DNA of 64,000 nucleotides. Origin: Oscillospiraceae bacterium. GTDB taxonomy: Bacteria; Bacillota; Clostridia; Oscillospirales; CAG-272. The notes under the pieces were generated by a model, which ran no database searches, had not been told where the DNA came from, and saw only the letters and a list, made by a program, of their open reading frames with translations. Positions 1-9,139 of the stretch are shown one piece after another. Position 1 is the first letter of the stretch, and every line of letters starts with the position of its first letter. The position numbers and the translations under genes were made by a program. Location: positions 1-64,000 of the forward strand of contig SVRE01000005.1 of NCBI GenBank assembly GCA_015065005.1, written 5' to 3'.

Positions 1-188
1 AATGACCGTATTCAATTAAAAACAAAACTGACACCATTAGAAAAACGATGCCAGTTTGCTTCTTAAAATTTAATATTCTACCATAGGGGGTGTTTTTTGT
101 GCCGTCTGCACAAAATGGTTCACTTCAGTTAGGAGGCTTTTGTTATACAATATAGCGCAAGGGGGTTAACATAGCTGATGAAGGGCTA

Positions 189-800
189 TTAATTTATTTT
201 TTCAAAATCAACAGCACCATGCTTACAAACAGGGCAAACAAAGTCATCAGGTAACGTTTCTCCCTCATATACGTAACCGCAAATTCTGCACACGTATCCC
301 GACTTTTTTGTTTTTTTCTTTGGTTTTACATGCTTGTGATAGTAGTCATACGTCATGCTTTCCTCGTCCCCCATATGGGTAGCCTCGCAAACCTTGCATA
401 TAAACATTCCGTGTGAGCCTAAATCAACATAGCTGCTTACCTCAAGTGAGAAAAATGCGTTAATAATCTCCCCTGAAAGCACTGCCAAGCCGTTTCCACT
501 TTTCCAATGGAAAACGTCCTTGAATTTATCAGCATCACGTCCGCTTTGAAAACCGAAATTTTCAAAAATAGCGAAGGGAGTGTTTGTATTTAGACAATTT
601 ACATTCATTTTTCCCGTGCTTTTTATTACATCGTGGGAGTAATTTTGCTTGCTTATAGTAACGCTGATACACAAAGGGTCGCTTGCCTGCTGAATAACAG
701 TATTTACAATTAAGCCGTTATCCTTTTGCCCGTCATTGCAGGTAACAACATAAAGTCCGTAGCTAATCTTAAAAAGGGAAGAGGGTTCAATTTTTTCCAT
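189..800 (-). CDS. Flavin reductase-like domain fused to C-terminal rubredoxin (high-molecular-weight rubredoxin type)
   Basis: N-terminal flavin-reductase-like region; C-terminal YVCRICGYVYEGETLPDDFVCPVCK rubredoxin CxxC...CxxC motif. Confidence 0.88.
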   Translation of the reverse strand: MEKIEPSSLFKISYGLYVVTCNDGQKDNGLIVNTVIQQASDPLCISVTISKQNYSHDVIKSTGKMNVNCLNTNTPFAIFENFGFQSGRDADKFKDVFHWKSGNGLAVLSGEIINAFFSLEVSSYVDLGSHGMFICKVCEATHMGDEESMTYDYYHKHVKPKKKTKKSGYVCRICGYVYEGETLPDDFVCPVCKHGAVDFEKIN

Positions 801-837
801 AATAATCTCCTTAGAAGAAATTTCCTAATAATATTAT

Positions 838-873
838 AACAAAAAAGCCTTGAATTAACAAGGCTTTTTTGTG
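838..873. terminator. Rho-independent terminator, probably for thrS
   Basis: AAAAAAGCCTTG-aattaa-CAAGGCTTTTTT hairpin with flanking A/T tracts. Confidence 0.8.
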
Positions 874-874
874 T

Positions 875-2803
875 TTATCTCTTTTTGGTGTCTATTTCTT
901 CCTTAAGCTTAGCCACCATTTCATCAACAGGCATAACACCACAGTCAATACCGCCGCGTGCGCGAAGAGAAACAGTGCCGTTTTCCTTCTCGTTAGCACC
1001 AACAACAATTACATAGTTAATCTTTTGCAGCTGTGCCTCACGGATTCTCTTACCCATTGTTTCATTACGGCAATCAACCTCAACTCTCATACCCTGTGCA
1101 AGCATCTTGCTTTCAATTTCTTTTGCATAGTCATCAAAGTCAGAGTTAATAGGAACAATAGTTGCCTGTGTTGGGGACAACCAAAGCGGCAAAGCACCGG
1201 CATACTTTTCAAGTATAAGCGCAAGTGTTCTTTCGTAGCAGCCAAGTGATGTTCTGTGGATAATGTATGGTGTTGCAAGCTGGTTGTTGGAGTCAACATA
1301 TTCCATGCCAAACTTCTTAGCAAGAAGCATATCAATCTGGATTGTAACAATAGTGTCCTCTTTACCGAATACATTCTTGCACTGGATGTCAAGCTTAGGA
1401 CCGTAGAAGGCAGCCTCATCAATACCAATTTCGTACTTTAAGCCGATTTCATCAAGGAGCTTGCCCATAATTTCCTGTGCTTCGTTCCATTGCTCGGGAG
1501 TACCCTCGTACTTGTCTGTGCGGTTAGGGTCCCACTGTGAGAAACGGAAGGTGCAATCCTCCCAAAGACCAACGGTTTCAAGGCAGTACTTTGCAAGGTC
1601 AAGACAGCCCTTGAATTCCTCTGCAAGCTGGTCAGGGCGAAGCACTAAGTGTCCCTCGGAAATAGTAAACTGTCTTACGCGGATAAGACCGTGCATTTCA
1701 CCGCTGTCCTCGTTTCTGAAAAGAGTAGAGGTTTCGCCAAGACGCATAGGCAGGTCACGGTAAGAACGCTTCTTATTTAAAAATACTTGATATTGGAATG
1801 GGCATGTCATAGGACGTAGCGCAAAGCATTCCTTTGTATAGTCATCCGGGTCGCCCATTACAAACATACCGTCAAGGTAGTGGTCCCAGTGGCCGGAAAT
1901 CTTGTAAAGCTCTCTCTTTGCCATCAAAGGTGTCTTGGTAAGGAGGTAGCCTCTCTTTTGCTCAGTGTCCTCAACCCAACGCTGTAAAAGCTGGATAACA
2001 CGGGAGCCCTTTGGTAAAAGAATCGGTAAGCCCTGACCGATAGAATCAACAGTTGTAAAGAACTCAAGCTCACGTCCTATTTTGTTGTGGTCGCGCTTTC
2101 TTGCTTCTTCCATAGCGGTTAAATGTGCGTTCAATTCATCCTTGGATGGGAAGGCAACGCCGTAAACTCTTTGTAGCTGCTTGTTCTTTTGGTCACCCTT
2201 CCAGTAAGCGCCTGTGCATTGGAGCAGCTTAAGCGCCTTTACCGCACCTGTTGAAAAAAGGTGTGGGCCTGCGCAAAGGTCAACAAAATCACCCTGCTGG
2301 TAAAAGCTGATAACAGAGCCCTCTGGAAGCTCATTTATAAGCTGAACCTTGTAAGGCTCACCCTTTTCCTCCATAAATTTAACAGCCTCGTCACGTGGAA
2401 GCTCAAAGCGTTCAATCTTCAAGTTTTCCTTAACAATCTTCTTCATTTCGTCCTCAAGCTTTTTGAGAACATCGGGAGAAAAGGCAACATCACTGTCAAA
2501 GTCATAGTAAAAGCCGTTTTCAATAGCAGGACCTATTGTAAGCTTGGTTTCTGGGTAAAGTCTTTTTACCGCCTGTGCCAAAATATGTGATGCTGTGTGC
2601 CAGAATACGTGCTTTCCGTCAGCCTGTGCAAAGGTCAGAAGCTCCGCACTGTCACCGTCATTTAAAGACGCGGTCATGGCGCATACTGTGCCGTTTACTT
2701 TAGCAGCAATAACGCTTCTGTCAACAAACTCACCACGTCTTGCGTGGTCATAAACAGTTTCGCCATTAACAAATTCAATTTCTTTTCCGTTGATAATAAC
2801 CAT
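875..2803 (-). CDS. thrS: Threonyl-tRNA synthetase
   Basis: Full-length TGS plus class II aaRS protein (LRPMTCPFQYQVF, RNEDSGEMHGLIRVRQF). Start trimmed to MVIINGKEIEF behind an AGGAG-type RBS; the ORF track starts 9 codons upstream. Confidence 0.96.
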   Translation of the reverse strand: MVIINGKEIEFVNGETVYDHARRGEFVDRSVIAAKVNGTVCAMTASLNDGDSAELLTFAQADGKHVFWHTASHILAQAVKRLYPETKLTIGPAIENGFYYDFDSDVAFSPDVLKKLEDEMKKIVKENLKIERFELPRDEAVKFMEEKGEPYKVQLINELPEGSVISFYQQGDFVDLCAGPHLFSTGAVKALKLLQCTGAYWKGDQKNKQLQRVYGVAFPSKDELNAHLTAMEEARKRDHNKIGRELEFFTTVDSIGQGLPILLPKGSRVIQLLQRWVEDTEQKRGYLLTKTPLMAKRELYKISGHWDHYLDGMFVMGDPDDYTKECFALRPMTCPFQYQVFLNKKRSYRDLPMRLGETSTLFRNEDSGEMHGLIRVRQFTISEGHLVLRPDQLAEEFKGCLDLAKYCLETVGLWEDCTFRFSQWDPNRTDKYEGTPEQWNEAQEIMGKLLDEIGLKYEIGIDEAAFYGPKLDIQCKNVFGKEDTIVTIQIDMLLAKKFGMEYVDSNNQLATPYIIHRTSLGCYERTLALILEKYAGALPLWLSPTQATIVPINSDFDDYAKEIESKMLAQGMRVEVDCRNETMGKRIREAQLQKINYVIVVGANEKENGTVSLRARGGIDCGVMPVDEMVAKLKEEIDTKKR

Positions 2804-2832
2804 AAAATCCTCCTTAAAATTAAAAAACACCT

Positions 2833-3018
2833 CGACAAAAGCATAAAAGCCTTGTCGGGGTGCAGAAATATCTACACGGTTCCACCCGAGATTTAACTTA
2901 ATTTATTGTACTTGTTAACAGTAAATGGTACCCCAAATGCCAATTGCGATTGCACTTTCAGCCACGGTGCAATTCTCTGTACGCTTGAATCAGATGGGAC
3001 GTGTTTTACCCAAATACA
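2833..3018 (-). promoter_or_regulatory. T-box leader upstream of thrS
   Basis: Minus strand contains T-box core CGGGTGGAACCGTG, Stem I distal AGAGAA...GTGGCTGAAAG, candidate specifier ACC (+ strand 2927-2929) followed by A, then terminator CACCCCGACAAGGC...GTCGAGGTGTTTTTT. Confidence 0.93.
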
Positions 3019-3023
3019 CATAG

Positions 3024-3052
3024 ATTATAACACTTAAAATTTATTTTGTCAA
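3024..3052 (-). promoter_or_regulatory. SigA-type promoter of the thrS leader
   Basis: TTGACA-17-TATAAT on minus strand. Confidence 0.85.
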
Positions 3053-3113
3053 GTACAAAAATATATTGACTAAAGAGCAAAAAAATGCTACAATTTTAAA
3101 AGAGGTGATAAAA

Positions 3114-3545
3114 TTGAAAAACAAGGTGTATATTACCGTTTTGCTCTCACATTTAATAGTATTGTTGTCGCTTTTTGCGCCTATTATACGTGTAAATTTA
3201 GGAGAAATGAAGGTTGAGGGCGAAAGCCTTTTGGATAGCTATTATACCAATATTGTTGAATCTGTTTTGAATAATGCCTACGATGTAACAACAATACTGA
3301 TGCTTGTTTTGGTGTTCTTTCATATGTGCGGAATTGCAAACGCAATTTACGGCTTGATAAGAAAGGGATACAGAAACAGGACTATAAATGTAACAGTTGC
3401 ACTGAGCTTTGCCTCAGGCTTAATGGGTGCCTTGCAGCTTTATTCAAAATCCTATGTGTTGTTTGCTATATGCGCAGCTTCATTTTTGGTGTTGTCTGCC
3501 TGCTCAATGCTACTTGTAAAGGAGGATGGACGACAATGTATTTAG
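3114..3545 (+). CDS. Small multi-pass membrane protein, unknown function
   Basis: ORF with several hydrophobic segments; TTG start at 3114 behind AGAGGTGATAA RBS preferred over the 3066 start. Confidence 0.6.
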   Translation: MKNKVYITVLLSHLIVLLSLFAPIIRVNLGEMKVEGESLLDSYYTNIVESVLNNAYDVTTILMLVLVFFHMCGIANAIYGLIRKGYRNRTINVTVALSFASGLMGALQLYSKSYVLFAICAASFLVLSACSMLLVKEDGRQCI

Positions 3546-4828
3546 AAAAAGAAAGAGAATTACCTGTAATTGCTAAAACGCAGGTGCTTGTTTGCGGTGG
3601 TGGACCTGCCGGTGTGGGTGCCGCTGTGCGCGCATCCCAGCTTGGCGTAAAAACTATGGTCGTTGAAATGCAGGACTGCTTGGGCGGTGTTGCAACGGCA
3701 GGTATGATGTCGCACTGGACGGGCTGGTCAAGCAGTAAAATTCTTCATCAAATCCAATCAAGGTGTGAGAAAAAGGGTAAAGCGCTTGGCTGGATAGACC
3801 AGAAGGATGTACGTGATATAACCATAGACCAGGAAATTATGAAAATTGTTCTTAACGAAATGGCGCTTGAAAACGGTATAGAGTTGCTTTTCTACACAAT
3901 GATATGCGGTGCTATTGTTGAAGACGGTGAAATTAAGGGCGTAATTGTTGAAAATAAAAGTGGGCGCGGAGCTATACTTGCGGATGTGGTAATTGATGCC
4001 ACAGGTGACGGCGATGTTGCTGCCTACGCAGGCGTTCCATATTATAAGGGCAGAGAAGAGGACGGCAAAATGCAGCCCTGCACCCTTATGTTTAAGGTGG
4101 GCGGCGTTGATTATTCCCATGCTGTATTACCGCCAAGCTTTGAAACAAGAGTGGAAACAGAAAAAGGGGAGCTGCAATCTCTTGCAAAGGAGTTTTTGCC
4201 CTTTCCCGCAGGCCACGTCCTTTTGTATCCACAGCACACTCCGGGTACAGTTTGCTGTAATATGACTAATGCAATCAATGTTGACGCAACAGACGGCTTT
4301 AGCTTGACTAAGGGTATGCTTACCTGCCGCAGTCAAATTGAGCCGATAATTAAGTTTTTGAGGGAATATGCCCCAGGCTATGAGAATTGTTGGCTTATGG
4401 GCTCAGCCTCCTTGATCGGTATTCGTGAAACAAGGCACTTTGAGGGCTTGGAGAAGCTGACTCCCGATGATATTTTGAAGGCGCGATATTTTGACAATTG
4501 GGTTGTAAGATACGCATCCTTCAATTTCGATGTTCATAATATGTCGGGTGCCAGCCTTGATGAAACAGGCGTACAGGCAAAATGGAATCAGCCCGATGCA
4601 TATTCAATCCCCTATGGCTGCTTGCTTCCCGTAAATGTGGAAAGCCTTCTCTTAAGCGGCAGGAACATAAGCGGTACCCATCTTGCCCACTCAAACTACC
4701 GCGTAATGCCAATAGCTATGGCACTGGGCGAAGCCGCAGGTACAGCCGCCGCCCTTAAATTAAAGCAACGCCTAAAATCCCTGCGTGACGTAAGCGTGAA
4801 GGAAATCCAATCAATAGTCGGAGAATAA
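3536..4828 (+). CDS. FAD-dependent oxidoreductase
   Basis: Dinucleotide-binding motif VLVCGGGPAGVGAAVRASQLGVKTMVVE; start trimmed to MYLEKERELPVIAK behind GGAGG. Confidence 0.9.
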   Translation: MYLEKERELPVIAKTQVLVCGGGPAGVGAAVRASQLGVKTMVVEMQDCLGGVATAGMMSHWTGWSSSKILHQIQSRCEKKGKALGWIDQKDVRDITIDQEIMKIVLNEMALENGIELLFYTMICGAIVEDGEIKGVIVENKSGRGAILADVVIDATGDGDVAAYAGVPYYKGREEDGKMQPCTLMFKVGGVDYSHAVLPPSFETRVETEKGELQSLAKEFLPFPAGHVLLYPQHTPGTVCCNMTNAINVDATDGFSLTKGMLTCRSQIEPIIKFLREYAPGYENCWLMGSASLIGIRETRHFEGLEKLTPDDILKARYFDNWVVRYASFNFDVHNMSGASLDETGVQAKWNQPDAYSIPYGCLLPVNVESLLLSGRNISGTHLAHSNYRVMPIAMALGEAAGTAAALKLKQRLKSLRDVSVKEIQSIVGE

Positions 4829-4845
4829 TCAATAATACAAAAATA

Positions 4846-4877
4846 CGAAAGGAGCAGATTTTATTCTGCTCCTTTCG
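4846..4877. terminator. Hairpin terminator between convergent genes
   Basis: CGAAAGGAGCAGA-ttttat-TCTGCTCCTTTCG perfect 13-bp stem. Confidence 0.65.
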
Positions 4878-4921
4878 CGCGCTAATATAAAGCTATCGCA
4901 TTATTGTATATTTGTGTAATC

Positions 4922-7900
4922 TTACTCTTGCAGTAAAAAATCATCCCAGTTTATGTCCACATTAATATTACCCATTAATGTTATAGTAATATCGCCCGCA
5001 AAATAATTTTTCATAGAATCTATGATGTCCATACAGCAATTTTCGTAGTATGCTTCAGCCATCTCAAAACTTTCGAAGAATATAACCTGTATAAAATCAC
5101 TGTTATTTTGCGCTATAAACATATCGGTGATTGCAACGGTAACGCCGAATTGCTCTTGTGCTACGCTCTCTTGATTGCGTAAATCGTCTTCAGTGGCAAT
5201 TGTTAAGGTGTACCCGTTATTTTCTAAATATTCAATCATTTTACCGTAATCGTGATAGCCCTGTGTGTAAGTAGCCTCAGTGTCGGATGGTACATTTCGT
5301 ACATACTTGTATTGATAATCTACTTCCGTTAGGTTGAAAGCTGCTTCTTTAGGGTCGCTGACATCAACCTCCATAAAGCCCCCAACGATCCAATTGTCCG
5401 TCTTAGCAAAAGTTACACTTTCAAGGTAGATGCAATTGTAGAAGGCGTGTGAGCCGATTTCAATAATATTCTCAGGTATGTATATGGTTTTAATTACCAT
5501 GCAACTCTTAAAAGCATTTTTTCCTATTTTTGTAACAGGCAAACCACTGTGAGTGTTGGGTATAATAACATCACTATCTGTACAGTTACCAATACCACTT
5601 ACTGTATAGTGTGTAGAGTCTTCACTTAAAGTAAGCTCAAGTCCGTTTTCCGCAAAGTAAATATTGGTTTTCTTAAGTGCAAGCTTACAGTTGTAATTTT
5701 CGTTATCCAAGATAACAGGTTCATTGTTTAGCTCATATCCGCCGTTGCTTGCGAGTCCTGTGACCTTAACACTAATCTCATTTCCATTCAAAGCCACATA
5801 TGCACATGCTTTACCGTCATTGTCTGTAACGAGAGTGTTTTTAAATGCTTTCTCGCCTTGATAGAGTTGGACTGTTGCACCGGAAATTCCTTGTTCTTGA
5901 TCATCAACTACGTTAACCGTAACTTTTTGTATGCAAATTGTTAGTGACTGTGAATCGGTATCAAAGTATACAAATTCGCTCGATTCATAGAAATCGCTCA
6001 TACTATTGATAGAAACAACCCTTGCCATAAATTGTTTGTCATTAGGTATGCACTTTATTGAGCATGTACCGCTTTCGTCTGTCATAATTGTTGTACCGTA
6101 GCATAAATCACCTTGACAGATTTGAATATGTGCTCCACAAACTGCCTCGCCGCTTTGATTTAGTACGGTAACAGTAGCTTCTAAAGTTTCAGTTCCCCAC
6201 ACGATTTCGCAATCATTCTTAGCCCAATTTTCACCCCAACCAACCGGTTGATAGCTTGCTTCACAGTATATGGTAGGGGTTATGGTAGAGTTGCTACCGA
6301 AAATATAAAATGCATCGTTGCCTATGTTTGTTACACTGTTAGGTATCACTACATTAGCGAGAATGCAACCTAAGAATGCTGTCTCGCCTATACTTATTAC
6401 ACTATCGGGTATTGTTATGCTTGTAAGTCTGCAATAAGCGAAAGCACTTTTGTCTATGCTTGTTACGCTATTGGGTATTGTTACACTTGTTAGTCTGTAG
6501 CAATTAAAAAACAGCCTTTCGCTTATGCTTGTCACACTATCTGGTATTATTACGCTTGTTAGGTTTTGACAATATTCAAACGCACTGTTACCTATGCTTG
6601 TTACATTGTCAGGTATCGTTATGCTTGTTAAATTTGTGCAACTACGGAAAGCATCATCTCCTATCATTGTTATACTGTTCGGCATCGTTATACTTGTCAA
6701 GCTTATGCAACCAGCAAACGCAAAATCGTTTATGCTTGTACATGCGCTATTTTCTTCAAATACAACGCTAGTTAATTTTGGAAAACCAGCAAATAAATGG
6801 CTTGGAATTTTAGTTACATTGCTTCCTATATGTACTGTTATTCCATTGCCGTTTTCGCCTGCATTGTCAAATACATAGTTATCTTCGCTTAAATCCAACA
6901 TTTCAGTTGCATTAAAGTTGATTTCGGTTAAGCTTATGCACTCATCAAACACACCGTTGCCCATGCTTTTTACACTATCGGGTATTGTTACGCTTGTCAA
7001 ACTTGTGCAATAGTAGAATGCATCATCGCCTATGCTTATTACACTATTGGGTATTGTTATGCTTGTCAGGTTTTTGCAAAATTGGAATGCACAATCACCT
7101 ATGCTTGTTACACTATCGGGTATTGTTACGCTTGTCAAACTTGTGCAATAGTAGAATGCATCATCGCCTATGCTTGTACATGTGCTATTTTCTTCAAATA
7201 CTACACTTGTTAATTTTGATGCACCGGCAAACAAGCGGTTTGGAATTTTTGATACACTGATTCCTATATTTACCGTTATTCCATTACCATTTTCTCCTGT
7301 ATTGTAAAATAAACAGTTATCTTCGCTTAAATCCATCATTTCAGTTGCGTTAAAGTTAATTTCAGTTAAGCTTTCGCAATTTCTGAATGCTTCATCGCCT
7401 ATGCTTATTACACTATTGGGTATTGTTATGCTTGTCAGGTTTTTGCAAAATTGGAATGCAGAACAAATAATCTTTGTATTTTCATTTATTTTACAACTTG
7501 ATATGGACAAATTCTTTGCTTCTATAAGAACTAAATACGGATTTTTTTCATTTCCCATATAATATCCGTTATCATATTCGTTATACTTTAGACTTGTGCA
7601 ACCACGGAACGCAGAACCTCCTATACTTGTTACGCTATCGGGTATAGTTATGCTTGTAAGACTTGTGCAATAATAGAATGCGAGATCGCCTATGCTTGTA
7701 CATACGCTATTTTCTTCAAATATAACACTCGTTAAATTTTCTTTTGATGAGGAATAACTAGGATAGAATAAATAGCTTGGTATTTTAGTTACATTGCTTC
7801 CTATATTTAATGTTATTCCATTGCCTTCTGCACCTGCGTTGTGAAACACATAGTTGTTATCATTTAAATCTGTCATTTCAGTCGCATTGAAATAAATTTG

Positions 7901-8719
7901 TGTTAAATTTGTGCAATTATGGAATGCATAAACGTCAATAACTGCTACGCTTTTCCCGATTGTTACGCTTGTAAGGCTAGTGCAACCTGAGAATGCAGAA
8001 TAGTCTATGTTTGTGACACTGTCCGGTATTGTTACGCTTGTAAGGCTGTCATATTTTGCAAACGCATTATAGCCAATCCTTGTTACCGGCAAGCCTTCAT
8101 ATGTGCTTGGTATATAGAGTTCTGTATCAGTACAGGTGCCCATGCCGGAAACAGTATAATATGTGCTGTCCTCACTTAAAGTATATTCAAGTTCTACACT
8201 TATTTTTTCGCCACATCTATCACAACATCCATTCACATAGTTATGTCCTGTTGCTTTGATTTCTTCGGTTAATGTCTCACCGCATGAGCAGGTCTTTTCC
8301 TTTAAGCCGTTTTCTGTACAGGTGGGCTCTTTTGTTGCTGTCCATTCACTGTAAACGTGCTTATGCGGCACATCGGGGCTTGTATTATCGGTTTTACTTG
8401 AATCTGTTGTGTCGCCTGAACCATTCATATCGCCTGAATCGGTCGTATCACTTGAACCTGTATCGTTACTTGAATCGGTCGTACCACTTGAACCTGTAGC
8501 GTTACTTGAATCAGTTGTGCCACTTGAACCAGAGGTATTATTCGAATCAGTTGTACCGCTAAAATCTGTGATGTCGGAGCCTTCAACAGAAATGTCTGTG
8601 CTTGAATTTGTTGCTTTGCTTGAGGTTGAGCTGTTATCACCACCAAAGCACGAGGCGAGCAAGCAGCTTGCCAAAATGCAAATTAAGATAAGCGTTGATA
8701 AAAATGTTAATTTTTTCAT
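4922..8719 (-). CDS. BspA-like leucine-rich-repeat surface lipoprotein
   Basis: Lipobox-like ILASCLLASC; Ser/Thr/Gly/Asp-rich linker; many ~23-aa LRR units (LTSVTIPDSVTSIGDxAFxxC); C-terminal Ig/carboxypeptidase-regulatory-like repeats. Start set at MKKLTFLSTL behind AGGAG. Confidence 0.9.
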   Translation of the reverse strand: MKKLTFLSTLILICILASCLLASCFGGDNSSTSSKATNSSTDISVEGSDITDFSGTTDSNNTSGSSGTTDSSNATGSSGTTDSSNDTGSSDTTDSGDMNGSGDTTDSSKTDNTSPDVPHKHVYSEWTATKEPTCTENGLKEKTCSCGETLTEEIKATGHNYVNGCCDRCGEKISVELEYTLSEDSTYYTVSGMGTCTDTELYIPSTYEGLPVTRIGYNAFAKYDSLTSVTIPDSVTNIDYSAFSGCTSLTSVTIGKSVAVIDVYAFHNCTNLTQIYFNATEMTDLNDNNYVFHNAGAEGNGITLNIGSNVTKIPSYLFYPSYSSSKENLTSVIFEENSVCTSIGDLAFYYCTSLTSITIPDSVTSIGGSAFRGCTSLKYNEYDNGYYMGNEKNPYLVLIEAKNLSISSCKINENTKIICSAFQFCKNLTSITIPNSVISIGDEAFRNCESLTEINFNATEMMDLSEDNCLFYNTGENGNGITVNIGISVSKIPNRLFAGASKLTSVVFEENSTCTSIGDDAFYYCTSLTSVTIPDSVTSIGDCAFQFCKNLTSITIPNSVISIGDDAFYYCTSLTSVTIPDSVKSMGNGVFDECISLTEINFNATEMLDLSEDNYVFDNAGENGNGITVHIGSNVTKIPSHLFAGFPKLTSVVFEENSACTSINDFAFAGCISLTSITMPNSITMIGDDAFRSCTNLTSITIPDNVTSIGNSAFEYCQNLTSVIIPDSVTSISERLFFNCYRLTSVTIPNSVTSIDKSAFAYCRLTSITIPDSVISIGETAFLGCILANVVIPNSVTNIGNDAFYIFGSNSTITPTIYCEASYQPVGWGENWAKNDCEIVWGTETLEATVTVLNQSGEAVCGAHIQICQGDLCYGTTIMTDESGTCSIKCIPNDKQFMARVVSINSMSDFYESSEFVYFDTDSQSLTICIQKVTVNVVDDQEQGISGATVQLYQGEKAFKNTLVTDNDGKACAYVALNGNEISVKVTGLASNGGYELNNEPVILDNENYNCKLALKKTNIYFAENGLELTLSEDSTHYTVSGIGNCTDSDVIIPNTHSGLPVTKIGKNAFKSCMVIKTIYIPENIIEIGSHAFYNCIYLESVTFAKTDNWIVGGFMEVDVSDPKEAAFNLTEVDYQYKYVRNVPSDTEATYTQGYHDYGKMIEYLENNGYTLTIATEDDLRNQESVAQEQFGVTVAITDMFIAQNNSDFIQVIFFESFEMAEAYYENCCMDIIDSMKNYFAGDITITLMGNINVDINWDDFLLQE
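6970..7175. repeat. Exact 68-bp direct repeat within the LRR gene (6970-7037 and 7108-7175)
   Basis: Both copies read TTACACTATCGGGTATTGTTACGCTTGTCAAACTTGTGCAATAGTAGAATGCATCATCGCCTATGCTT; offset 138 bp = two 23-aa LRR units. Confidence 0.92.
7023..7460. repeat. Exact ~69-bp direct repeat within the LRR gene (7023-7091 and 7392-7460)
   Basis: Both copies read TCATCGCCTATGCTTATTACACTATTGGGTATTGTTATGCTTGTCAGGTTTTTGCAAAATTGGAATGCA. Confidence 0.9.
8398..8600. repeat. Low-complexity tandem repeats encoding a TDSSNATGSSGTTDSS-type linker
   Basis: Degenerate repeated 'cttgaatcggtcgtaccacttgaacctgta' units. Confidence 0.8.
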
Positions 8720-8748
8720 ATTCATTCTCCTTTGTGTATAAATTCTTA

Positions 8749-8809
8749 TCTTTAACACAATTATAACTTATAAATATTGTTAAAGTCAAGAAAATTCTCA
8801 ACTTTAACA
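8749..8809. promoter_or_regulatory. Candidate operator region with three TGTTAAAG(T/A) half-sites
   Basis: TCTTTAACA (8749-8757), TGTTAAAGT (8778-8786), ACTTTAACA (8801-8809); the last two form an inverted repeat with a 14-nt spacer. Confidence 0.55.
8760..8789 (-). promoter_or_regulatory. Promoter of the LRR lipoprotein gene
   Basis: TTGACT-18-TATAAT on minus strand. Confidence 0.65.
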
Positions 8810-8827
8810 CATTTAAAGAGGTTAATC

Positions 8828-9081
8828 ATGAAAATTTACGACTTTAACGACAAGAAGAATATTTGCGGAAAAAGGGTAAAAGAAGCAAGAAAAAATCTTA
8901 AACTTTCTCAAACTGATTTGGCAGCACGCTTGCAGGTGTGATAATAGAAAGGGATAGCTTAAGCCGTATTGAAATAGGAACAAGATTTGTGACGGATTAC
9001 GAGGTGGTTGCGCTTTCTAAATGCTTAGGAGTAAGCCCACTATGGCTACTTGGAATTGAGCAAAAAATCTCTTGGCATTGA
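8828..9081 (+). pseudogene. Frameshifted XRE-family HTH regulator
   Basis: Frame 1 MKIYDFNDKKNICGKRVKEARKNLKLSQTDLAARLQV* (8828-8941); a shifted frame continues VIIERDSLSRIEIGTRFVTDYEVVALSKCLGVSPLWLLGIEQKISWH* (8938-9081). Together they form one HTH_3-like protein. Confidence 0.8.
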
Positions 9082-9096
9082 GCCAAGAGATTTTTT
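9062..9096 (+). terminator. Rho-independent terminator after the XRE pseudogene
   Basis: AAATCTCTTGGC-attga-GCCAAGAGATTTTTT; overlaps the shifted-frame stop codon. Confidence 0.8.
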
Positions 9097-9139
9097 GTTA
9101 TTTACCCACGCAAGAGGATTTATCTGCACGATAATCGCA

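Noticed and set aside
869-1249. 126-aa plus-strand ORF
   Set aside because: Antisense to thrS; codon pattern reflects the opposite strand.
6529-7260. Plus-strand ORFs opposite the LRR gene
   Set aside because: Antisense to a strongly supported repeat gene; the apparent periodicity mirrors the LRR units.
6970-7460. Possible CRISPR-like array from regularly spaced repeats
   Set aside because: Repeats are in-frame LRR coding units with no unique spacers of constant length and no cas genes.
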